Shown here: positions 23,731 to 35,100 of the stretch, piece by piece
Numbering within the stretch: position 1 is the stretch's first letter
How the letters are laid out: each line of letters starts with the position of its first letter
Source of the DNA: Daphnia carinata
Lineage: Eukaryota > Arthropoda > Branchiopoda > Diplostraca > Daphniidae
Direction of reading: 5' to 3'
DNA: 64,000 nucleotides
Assembly (NCBI RefSeq): GCF_022539665.2
Contig: NC_081335.1
Coordinates: 3,534,001-3,598,000 of the forward strand
Notes under the pieces: model-generated
What the model saw: only the letters and a program-made list of their open reading frames with translations
Databases searched by the model: none
Told to the model about the DNA's origin: nothing
Translations under genes and position numbers: made by a program

Positions 23731-23851
23731 GTGTAACAATAAAGTAGAATAATGTTGAAGAGTATATTGCAGAATTGCATTTCAGTTTTATTCTAAGTGT
23801 AAATGCAAGTCCACAATTGACTAGAAAAAAAAGCCAATTTAAGAAAATTAT

Positions 23852-23925
23852 ATGATTCGTGGCTCATTGGTAGAGCATCGTCGAGGTATGCCGAACATCC
23901 ATGGTTCGATCCCTGGATAATAAGA
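23852..23925 (+). other. tRNA-like sequence, right arm
   Basis: Contains GTGGCTCATTGGTAGAGC (D-arm/box A) and ATGGTTCGATCCCTGG (T-arm/box B). It corresponds in position and orientation, relative to its arm, to the tRNA-like sequence at 23498–23570. The anticodon loop lacks T33 and the acceptor ends do not pair, so it is a relic or a SINE-like head. Confidence 0.5.
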
Positions 23926-24045
23926 GAATGCTTACAGATAAATGATAAACCAATACCCGTCACCTTACCATCAAATGTGACAAAAACAAATAAAGCAAAG
24001 CCGAAAAAAAAAAATTGATAAATGCAATGTGTGAACAAAGCTAAC

Positions 24046-24510
24046 ACAGACAATGAAAGAAACGAATTTTGCAAAAAACATTTTATAAAAAAAATTTTAT
24101 TGACAATTCTCTGCACGTTACAATTATTTTTGCAACTTTAAAAAGGCACAATAGCCCTTTCAAAAGTTGCCGTCAACCCAGGCAGGGGGAGACACTGCCT
24201 TGTTGACCCACCGGGGAGATTACCCGGTGATTGGCTAAGAGAAGCCGGAAGAAGAGCTGAAGATTTGGAACATTTTTACAGGAGCGATTAACCTTTAGTT
24301 CGGATTTGTGGGCAGCCACGTCACCCTCCGTGAACACATCATCGGACGAAGCGGCACCCCACGTCCCCTTTCCGGCCAGAGCCCTCCAAACCTCGGTATA
24401 TGTTGTTTTTATATATACCGTACAGTAGGGGCATGACCCCCTACGGGCTTATTATGAGTCAAGGGGAAACGGGGCTTCAGAAAAGAAGGCAGCCCAGATA
24501 TGCACTTCAA
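24046..24510 (-). other. Conserved structured core, right copy
   Basis: Reverse-complement copy of 22828–23292, the same length and differing at about three or four sites. The TATA-like element, three hairpins and AATAAA are all retained. In the hairpin CACCGGG..CCCGGTG the single difference falls in the loop side next to the stem, and the pairing is preserved. Confidence 0.6.
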
Positions 24511-25199
24511 TTTTTTAAATATCAAATACCGTCTGGGGAATCCGAATTAAGTATAGCAATGTCACGTCATCCATCCAATCAATACAATTTATTCAGTGTC
24601 TTGCCCCAACCAAGAATCTTTTCAAATCCAATGTTACTATTAACCTATATTGAGAAAAGAAAAACAACACCGTTAAACACATCAATTGTTGATCATGGAA
24701 CTTAAATGACTCATAGATTCAACTTCTGGTGGAAGCTTGGGAAAGGACATACAAATTGCAGATTAACTTCATTGTATAAGGCTCTTGAATGATAAACTAG
24801 CACCCATAGAATGTTGCATTGTTGACAGTTGTGTTCCCAGTACATGAAAATCCTTTCCTATTGGATAAAATTTTTTTTGGTAGATAAGACCTGGTTGGCA
24901 AAAAGGAGGAGAAATTCTTCGTCATAAATTCAAAATTATTTGAAGAAAAATCCTTTCATACCTAAAGAGTCCATGTATGATGTTCATCTCTGCAATAGCA
25001 GCAAAATTAAAACATCTTTAGGGCCATTTAAGTACCCAGTTTCCCCAACACTCTGAACGTAAAGGACAAGTTGTTCTTTAGCAAGAAGCAGAATTATTTG
25101 AGGCTTCTAGCTGTGACAGAACTATAAAGGATTGCTGTTATACAAGATTCATTTACACAAGATGGTACTTCTCATTTGACAATGTGCATACTCTATTAC

Positions 25200-25431
25200 T
25201 TTACCTCATACCTTAATGGTAATGCACTCTCAGTGTTTTTTCAACTGTAGGCTCACTCTTCCATCCTCTAACACTTCCAGACTTGACTTGATCCCCCGCT
25301 AAAATTCTGTGAATGCAAAATAATAGCATTAAAAATACTTTTTCTATAGACAAAAAACCGAAAAGTACCTAATCCATGTTTGATGTTGAACTCATGCAAT
25401 TTCTGGGTTTCCGTACCATACCCATTTTCGG
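25200..25431 (-). pseudogene. Truncated inverted copy of the palindrome gene
   Basis: The minus strand carries the 3' part of the gene at 21372–22098: an exon-like block ending at 25369 (TETQKLHEFNIKHGLG) followed by an intron and a block from 25299 (GDQVKSGSV, then GWKSEPTVEKT). The 5' exons are missing, because homology stops at 25431. The copy therefore lacks a start and is probably a pseudogene, though its splice signals are retained. Confidence 0.6.
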
Positions 25432-25838
25432 CAGTCTTTATGGTAATATTAATCAAAGCCACATGTACCACTATGAAATGGATGTTGAAAAGCAAATAAA
25501 AACCTGTTGAGATGGATATCAGGAGAATCAGAATAGATCTCAATCAACTTCAGTTATTCTTTTCCCTATAGTACTTAGTGACATAGCATAATAGATATAC
25601 TTGCCTCAATTCAGAACCATAGACCAACGGAAAAGAACACAGAAATGTAGCTGTGAAAGCAGATCACTTTAAAACACAGGATCAGGTATAGATCACCTAA
25701 GAGTTGACCTAAAATGCAAAGGCAAAAATATTGGGCACGATTGCAATTTACCAAACATACTAGCAAAATAAAATAATTATCAAAGAAAAACATATGCACA
25801 CTTGGGTTGCCGAATGGGTAAGTTTGATGCATGCAATC

Positions 25839-25990
25839 TATGGCAATCCGTTTTACCCCCTCCCCCAAAAAGAAAAAATAATAGCGGCCTTTCTTTTTGT
25901 TTTACTGCTATCGACCGGTAGATGGCGATTACTCAAAATAAAAATAAAAATATTGGCCTGTTTTCTGTTTTACTGCTATCGCCATCTACC
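25839..25990. repeat. Third direct-repeat copy and a 13-bp inverted repeat
   Basis: TATGGCAATCCGTTTTAC recurs at 25839–25856. Just after it GGTAGATGGCGAT (25917–25929) and its exact reverse complement (25978–25990) form a 13-bp inverted repeat. The phrase TTTACTGCTATCG also occurs twice directly (near 25901 and 25969). A related GCCATCTACC is found at 21229–21240 beside the first copies. The set looks like a short non-autonomous repeat family on both sides of the palindrome. Confidence 0.75.
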
Positions 25991-26053
25991 GTTCACTTCT
26001 CTATTTAATTCTCTACATACACTGACCGAACAAAATTTTAAGCCCGACTAAAT

Positions 26054-26079
26054 AAGCCCGACTTTTCTCGGTCGGGCTT
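26054..26079. repeat. 9-bp hairpin with extra direct copy
   Basis: AAGCCCGAC, an 8-nt loop and GTCGGGCTT form a perfect stem, followed by a T-rich run. A further direct AAGCCCGAC lies just upstream at 26039–26048. No gene is adjacent. Confidence 0.75.
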
Positions 26080-26090
26080 AATTTTTTTTC

Positions 26091-27673
26091 TGAAAAAAAT
26101 GACACTCATTGGAATTGGTTGAATATCACAGTATATACTCAAAATTGGATGCTGATTCCGGGAAAATTGCTATTTAAAAAATTGGTTAATCGTTTTTGAA
26201 ATACACCGAATATTTGACGCAATGCTAGCGCGCCAGTATGCTACAGCTCTAGTGCGATGCAGTACAACGCGACGACAGTCGTCACCCACGAGAATTCCAA
26301 AATTCCCGCTACGAACGCCACTGGTAAAGTCGCCCATGACTGTATTTAATTGTCCATTTCACTGGAAATCAGGACTTCACAAACGCTGCTAATTTAAGTC
26401 AAAATCACCTCATCTTCCCAAGCAATTTCCCGGTGCCAATTTCGGTCTCCTAGGACGACCCGCTCTCGATATGGCAACGCCACACGGGAGGCACCTTAAA
26501 AAAAGGAAAAAAAAAAATTATTTTATATAAAAGACAACATTAAATAGAATTATATGGGGAAAACAAAACCTATCCCAATTCCTAAGTAACTTTTATCTTC
26601 TCTATTTTAATACGCTGGCTAAATCCATTACGGGACGAAAATGCGTTTTCATTTACTACTGTATTTCATGTAAATTTCATGTAAAGGGGTGAGTTCGTTT
26701 AACTGCTTAGGCCCACGTTACTAGCAGTTTAGTTGATGTCAACGTCAATGAGGATGTCAAAGAGCTGAGGAAATGGAAATACTGTGTGACACACATGACA
26801 TCCAAGTAAGTGGTTAATTAAAGAACAGGAAGAGTTATGTATAAAAACGTGGGTCGAATGGCATTCAGTATTAAATAGAACAATACAATCTACGCCTGGC
26901 ATGATGTGTTATATTTGGGACCGTAACCAATTTGTGTACAGAAAATCTAGACGTATTCGGATTTCATTGCCAAAGGCTAGGCGCAGCAGTGGTGAGTGAG
27001 ATGGGGTAGAAATACTGTAAAATTATCTTAACGTTCAACCAAATTGTCTGAAAATTATATCACTGATGTGGCTGACGTAGTCTCAGATGGTGATGTACAT
27101 TGGGTGAACGGGTTGCAACTGTTCAAATGTCAAACTGGCTTGATGTAACCCTGCTTAACTATTTAAACTATTAAGCGAAACGGCACTGCGGAGTATTATA
27201 CATTGACGTTTGTGAACCTAGGTTTTCAAGAAAAGTTAGTGAAAACGTTAACTAATACAATATAAAGAGCTAGCCACCATTTCTTTTTGAGCATTTAAAG
27301 CTCAATAGTAGTTTAGGCAGTATAAACCTAGCACTTGGTTTGATCAGGCGGTTTAGCTGTGGACTAGCTTCATCAACAATGACGAAACGAACGTTTCGTC
27401 ATGTGCTTAAAGAGGCAAATAGTGAAGTGTCTCAAACAACAAAAGGAAACCTGTTGGACAAGCGACTGTCCACATTAAAACCACTAATGGCCAAAATGTA
27501 CACTATGTATATCAAAATGGGGAATGGGAACGATACAAAGTTACTTGACTAAGCGGACACCAACCTTGTCCTATTGAAAAAGTAGAAAAACACGATAGAG
27601 AAAAAAAATCGTCAAAACATTGTATGGGTGGAGACCCTAAAGAAATCATAAAAAAAAACGCCTAGCTCTAGAT
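26091..27673. other. Intergenic stretch, no supported gene
   Basis: Between the repeat block and the ATG5 gene I find no convincing coding exon. The 70-codon frame at 27340–27552 shows no recognisable domain. The end of this interval holds the ATG5 3' UTR on the minus strand. Confidence 0.55.
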
Positions 27674-28792
<1,119 letters not shown>

Positions 28793-29318
28793 GACAAACA
28801 GGAAGAGGTCAATAGATCTTCGTTATTTAAAGAATGCAAAAACGTAACTCGACGTGACATCAATGATTAAAGGTTTCCAAACAATCCTTTTTGTAAGGCT
28901 ATTCGGCCAATTAACAATCCCTTCTAGATGATGAGTTGATGACCAACAACAAAACGCAGCGCCACAGGCGGAGACGGAGGCAAATAGTTTAATGACTAAT
29001 ACGCATAGATCGTGTTCGTGATGTTCCAGCACAAATTTAAAATATCCGTTTAGACCATTTACTTTCACGTTTTCTCTGTATAGGAGAAGTAACCCTAAAC
29101 ACAGTTTTAGATGCTAATAACCCATTCATGACGCTAAAAATTTCGTACTAATCCTCTTCCTTAACACACAACGAGAGCCCACAAAAAAAAAAAAGAAGAT
29201 CCATGTATTTTTAAGCACGAATAACGGATAAAAAGCCAAGCATATAGAATATTTTTAGGCAACACGAAAAACACCGGCTAGGAACCGTGATCTTGTTACG
29301 TCGATACCATAGTGTCCA

Positions 29319-29768
29319 TCAGAGAAACCGCTTGAAGCGTCCTAGAAATATCGGGTTGAAAACATCACACGAGAATGACGAAGTATAAAAATAGGAAAGT
29401 GGATAACATCTCATACCTAGGTAAGCGTTACAACTTGGGCAGAAGTGTTCTACATCGAGGCAGTCCTTAACTTTTAAGATAAGAGGTTTAACAATTATTT
29501 CATTCAACTAATTCTGTGTACGTAAAACCATTTAAATTACTTACTGAAACAAGGTATTAGACAGCACCCGAGAACGCATCTATTTTTCATTAAAATAGTT
29601 AGAAAAAAAAATGCCATTTGAGAATGAAACATAAAGGCAAGCTTACCCGAAGAGACATATTAAAATGCCAGAACAAATGGGAACCAAGCCAGGTTTAGTT
29701 TTGATTCCCGTCTGAATTTCCGCCTGGCATTGCGGACATTTCATCGTGCAAGCTTCCGGTCCCAGCAT
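29319..29768 (-). CDS. LITAF-domain membrane-associated zinc protein
   Basis: Small LITAF/SIMPLE-like protein; family members sit on endosomal or lysosomal membranes through a hydrophobic insert in a split zinc-binding domain. Exons 29647–29768, 29545–29579, 29417–29470 and 29319–29341 predict 77 residues. The first zinc knuckle is MKCPQCQAEIQT, the hydrophobic stretch is GLVPICSGILICLFGCVLGCCLIPCF, and the second knuckle is HFCPSCNAYLG, followed by RFKRFL and stop. The start may be the ATG at 29768 or the one encoding MKCPQC eight codons later. The exons are very short (35, 54 and 23 nt), and the intron before exon 3 has more than one possible acceptor; the one giving CFIKDCLD fits the family best. 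Confidence 0.85.
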
Positions 29769-32188
29769 TTTATTAAGCTTGTCAAAAGTTCAACAGACAA
29801 ATGAATTCAAAGTTCTCCCCAGCTGTTCTCTCCTTTTCGTTACCTAGAACAATTTAAAGACAAAATATAACTCCAATGATTAATAACTGCACTGGCCGGA
29901 GCTCGAATATTTAAAACAGTAGTAAGGCTGTTCTTTTTTAACTAAAAGTAGGTCAGTTCTGCGTGGCATTCGAATAAAGTGATCTACATTTTCGCATGGC
30001 CAGATAGCACACAGTTGGCCACGAACATTTGTTTACCTTCCAGCATCTGGCATCGAAATGAGACAACTACGGATGGAAAAGGAAAATAGAATAAAAACAA
30101 CGTAGTACAACAGCAAGGTTTGTGCGATGGCAAAAAACAAAACAAAAAAGGACCGATGTAAATATGTATAAATATAAAAACACGGGAGTCGTGCGACTTA
30201 AACAAAATCAAAAATAGCCCAGCTCTTGGTTCGTGAGTGCAAAGTAACTTAGGGATTTTTCTTGTTGCCATGCTTTATTTTAATTCGTTGATGGGAAATG
30301 CCATTGCATTCGGTAAGCAACAAAGATTTTTGCTGGCTGAAGCTCAGCACGTACCAAATGGCTAGCAGAACGAAACAAAACCCAATACGGATAGAAAACC
30401 ACAACCACTGACATGATGAATGGGCCGTGTCCCGCCAGCACACGCGGGAACTTCCTTATTTTAATTCAAAACTTACCTTTCAAACTGAAAAAGAGAAACG
30501 TGTTTCCTTTTGATTTTTTTTAGAAAGTGCTGAGCCGATACCGCTGCTGACGTGACCCCGCTTTTGTGAATATATTCCCGTCACAGATCCGGCATGTACA
30601 ATCACCACATCGTTTCAGTCTATTCGATTCTTTTGAAGGTACTCACAGAAAAACGAAAGGCACAATAATCCTTGAATGGCAAGCAGGATGAAAAAAGTAT
30701 ACTTCTAGCGCAACTCGTTGCTGGCCGGGAACTGCCGAGAGATAAGCAGCTGCTGAGAGAAATGGTGTGCCAAATAGCTCCACACCTCTAAATCCCTGTT
30801 GGGCGTTTCTAGAGAAGTTCACGTGAAAGTCGGTTTTTTGATTTTCATTTCCTTTGTACCTATTTTCTTTTTTCATTATTTTTCCCCACGTTTTGTTTGG
30901 CGTACATATATGCTTTCGTCATCTTGCGAAGAGTACCATCTGTATTCTCGTTCAAAGCATCGCGCAGTCGTGGAACAGCTGAACAACTCTCAGCAGTCTA
31001 TACGTCTTGTTACATTCTTCAACCAAACTCGTAAAGTATTCTAAGAGCGCGACGCTGATAAATGTAATCCGCATTCGTGGGCAATGAACCAACATCTTAT
31101 TAACTAAGGTTTGTCTCGATGAAACAAATTAAGGCATTTTTTCATTAACAACATTTGTGTTTTTCACAGATACAAATGGGATACATAGCTGAAAGTTTGT
31201 TTGGCTCATCAGCTACTTCGAGGTTTGTTTTCATTCACTTGGTCTTTTCCTTGAAATAGGCTTACAAGCGAATTCGTGTAACAACAAATAGAAAAAAGGC
31301 GGAAAACAAATTGTAGAAATCCCAGCGGCTGTTGTTTTGTGTTGCCTTTAAGGCCGACATCTCTCCCGCGTGACAGGTTGAAATCGGCTGATTGATGACC
31401 CAACGGCTGGGTACTGATGTACGCGGTGAGGTGCAGGATAGTGTAATTTTAAAACCGCACGTCACGGTCAGGAAGAATAATGATAAAATTTGTAATGCTG
31501 ATGGACTGCTTCCCGTATCGAGTTTTGATTAAAGTAATACTTTAGAGTTTTCTATCCGCGATCCGTATTCTTACAATTCTATGGAATTTAAATAACAGTT
31601 GTACCATCAAGGTAAAGCAAGCATAAGGTTGACCAGCGAAATCGGACTTCTAAGAAAACAACATTTAATTACAGCACATTTCGCTGGTCATATCCAACTG
31701 ATCTGTCACGGCCGAGCTAACTGAGTAAGAACGAGGTTTTCGTGCACCCACTCTAAAAAACAGCTTTTTTTCTCTGTTCCTTTCGTGGTTAATTGAGTCA
31801 GCACGCTTAGTAGATAAACGGCCTCGTCATAGCCGATCGGCTAAAATGCAAATACTTATAGGTAGGTCAGCACTACAAGGCTAAGTAGGTCCAATCTATT
31901 AGTCGCTATTACTCAGAGAACAGAATAATTTCTACCTGACAGACACAAATTACATCAACTTTGAGGCTCATTATGTTTACACTTCTTGATGACACGAGCA
32001 TTTGGTTTAGAATCTAGGAAGCGTAAAATGTTAGTTCAAAATTGAGTGTTGCTGTAAGAGCTTTGAAACACAATAACGAAAAGCAATTTCTGTGTAAAAT
32101 AGGAAGAACGTTAAAAACAATCAGTCAACAAGCCAACATAAAGAATTTAAAAAAAAATGAAATAGAAAATGTTGTCTTACCGGAGAGA
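29769..32188. other. Intergenic stretch between LITAF-like and ZNFX1-like genes
   Basis: No supported coding exon on either strand over 2.4 kb. It should include the LITAF-like 5' UTR or promoter and the ZNFX1 3' UTR. A 12-bp inverted repeat is listed separately; otherwise it is plain AT-rich sequence. Confidence 0.55.
31631..31689. repeat. 12-bp inverted repeat with 35-nt spacer
   Basis: GACCAGCGAAAT at 31631–31642 is matched exactly in reverse complement at 31678–31689. It lies 500 nt beyond the stop codon of the ZNFX1-like gene and has no visible partner feature. Confidence 0.8.
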
Positions 32189-35100
32189 TTAATCCAAGCA
32201 TTCAGGACATTGGGGATGGCGGCTACGACAAAAAACCGCCTCGCAGGACGGTATCGTGCATTTCACCCACAATTCACTACTCATGTTGAGACGTTGAACG
32301 AGGGTCTTATTTGCCGAGCTAGCCAAGTTAACACCAAAAAACTTTGACTTGCGATCAAGCCACTCCAAAATGTAGTTTTCTTCACTGCTAGTCCACTGAT
32401 TCCCCTTAAGTAGATGAGACGCTTTGTCCAGCTGCCTCTGATCAACACGGACGGATGCTGGTACTGTAGCGGAAAGGGTGTCTACAGCAAATAATTGTCG
32501 ATGCAAATCAAAACGTTTCCACGCACTCAACAACTCGAGATAGTATCCTTGGCCAGAATTTGCGTATTTCTCCATGTACTTAAATCCGATTGATGTCCGA
32601 GTTTTAACGTAATCCACTGATGTTTCGCTCAATACAAAGACGTCCTTCTTCTTGGGCTGCTCAATGGAATCCATGGAATATTTCTTCGTGGTGTCTTTTA
32701 CGAGGTAATACAAAAGATAAGTGATTTGCATGCGATACAATAAATCCCAACGTTCATCTCTACTAAGGCTGCGAAGTGATACGCCCTGAGTAAGGACTGA
32801 ATTCAATTGTGCCTCAAACTCAACTCCAGGTGCCTTCAGCTTGATCAAAGATTTACGCATCTTTTCGATATGTTGGATAACCATTTTATCGTCCTGGGTA
32901 ACGTCCCATTTGATACTGGTCAAATCCAAGTAGAAGTTTTTGATTTCGTCACCGTAACGGAAACAGTGTCGGATGGCCTGTCCACACTGCGGACATGATG
33001 GGCACCGAATATTGCAAACGCTGTTTTCACTCTCACCGTTTCCGTATATCAATTCGTCCATTTCTTCCACTTCGACATAGTGGCCGCAATCAAGATAGAT
33101 ATACCTAAACGTTTAAAATGTTTAATATTAATGTAAATTCGAAGTTTAATTGGGGGGTTTATACCTTGCTTTAGGGTTGTAGTTGGGTATCTTAACGTAA
33201 GCACAGGACGGGCATTTGGGCGGACAAATTTCACCGCAAAGACTATTACAATTATGCCCACAACTAAACTTTTTTTTGCATGGTTTGTCACACGGAGCTC
33301 GCTTACAGAATTCATAACACGGATGGTCACATGTCGCATGAGGACACTCCCATTCACACTTTTTCTAAATAAACCAAACAATCATTATTTCAATTTTTAA
33401 AAAATCAAACAAGAAATCATTACATGAAATAGAATTTTTTTAACAATACCTCGCAAGGAACACACTCATTACAGCATTGTTCCGCGCACTTTTGATGAGA
33501 ACATTGATAGCCACAAGGTTTTTTGCATGGCGGACAAGCTTGGCCACACTGCGCTTCGCATCTGCCAAACCAGAAGTAAAATGAGAGAACAAAAACATCA
33601 CTGTAAAAGATGATTGAGTATACTTGTGACCACATATAAGGATCTTTTTGCAGCGCTGAACGCAGGCGGAATGGAACTGGTTTACTTGGCATTCGTTGCA
33701 ACTTGCAGTGCAACGATGACCACAAGCCAATTTTGCCTTGCATGGAAAGGTGCAGTTGCCCATCTCTAACTTCTTAGCGTCCAGAACAGCTTGATCTGAA
33801 AATGTAAACAATCATTTCTGCTCGTTCGATCCGACTTTAAGGTTTTTCAGTACCTGCATATCGAAGACGACATTCTCCGCGCAAACCATGACCACACGGC
33901 AGAGGAACTCCTTCGAGTTCGACTTCTTGTCGACACGAGTTTGTAGCGCATTGCTCTCGACAACTGAGCTTGCAGCGATGTCCGCAATGCAGTTTCCTCT
34001 CACACATGGAAATACAGTCACTCCTGGATACCTTTTTCCCACACTCGACTTTCACTTTGTGCCCGCATTTCGGAATCTCCTTCTCAACCTCAACTCTAGG
34101 AAAGAAACTCGTTTGAAGTGGATTAATAAATGACGATACGTGAACTTGACTTTACCGACAGAAGACATTTCTCAATTGTTTGTTGCTCTCTTTGGATCCA
34201 CATTTTATGCGGCAGCTGTGGCCACACGGCAATTCCTTCACCTCTTCGACAATACAAGTCAATGCGAGTCTCTTCTCCAATGGGACTCCACATTTCGTAG
34301 GAACCGTGTGTCGACATCCTAGTACCTGCTCGATTCGAACGTTACAGAAGGCTGTTTCAGCAGAAATAGAGCACGGAACACGTGCCAGGTGATTACACGG
34401 TAATCGTTTCTCAACAAGCTCGCCACAGATGTTTTCTTCCAAAGAAGATCCTTCCCCACAAACTACGTTCCAAACGTGACCACAAGCACGTTTTAACGAA
34501 ATTGGTACAAAGCATATTTCTTTGCTTGGCTCACGGAAACATGGCATGTCCTGGTAATAAATAATTAATAATTTAAAAAGGTTCTACTGGACGGGTGTTT
34601 CAACCAAGAGATTTGTACCTTAGTATGACCACACCTCAACTGCTTTGAAACCGTTTCTTTACAAGTATGTGCAGTTGTACGGTCATGACAAGGTAATGAA
34701 CAATAGTGTCCACAATCAAGGGGTACTCCACATTTGATTTTACATTTTTCTTGGGCTTTTATCTCCTGCTCACTGCAACGAATGGTGACCATGTGATGGC
34801 ATGGTAAGGTGTAATTAATCATCACAGTGCAAGGGATGCTCTTGTCGATCTGTTGCGCACAAGGAAGACGAATTTCGTGTCCACAATCCAGCATCTTTAA
34901 CGGTTCGGCTTTACATTTCCATTGGCGCAGTTGAAATTCATTGTTCGCGATGGAGCATGGAACCACTTGCATGTGCGAGCAGAGTGGATGGAGTACTTCA
35001 GTTTCTTGGTTGCAAACAATTGAACCAATCCCCTCACTGCATCGGACAGGATGCATGTGACCACACCGCAACATCTTCTCTACAATGGTTGTGCAAGGTG

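Larger units (their letters stand above)
21908..25431. repeat. Large imperfect palindrome (inverted repeat, arms about 1.5–1.6 kb)
   Basis: The left arm, 21908 to about 23410, matches the reverse complement of the right arm, about 23930 to 25431. Many colinear blocks align, for example the coding block ETQKWHEFNIKH, the splice-junction block around 22040 and the block near 22700. Outer parts look roughly 80–90% identical with small indels. A 465-bp segment (22828–23292 against 24046–24510) is almost identical without indels. Each arm ends inward with a tRNA-like sequence in the same relative orientation, so the symmetry may extend to about 23570 and 23850. No perfect terminal inverted repeat or target duplication was recognised at the outer ends. 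Confidence 0.9.

Noticed and set aside
28823-29068. Minus-strand 81-codon frame just upstream of ATG5
   Set aside because: ATG5 already has its family-typical start at 28792, and this frame has no recognisable features.
32042-32347. Plus-strand frame of 101 codons
   Set aside because: It overlaps the last coding exon of the ZNFX1-like gene on the other strand and has no domain.
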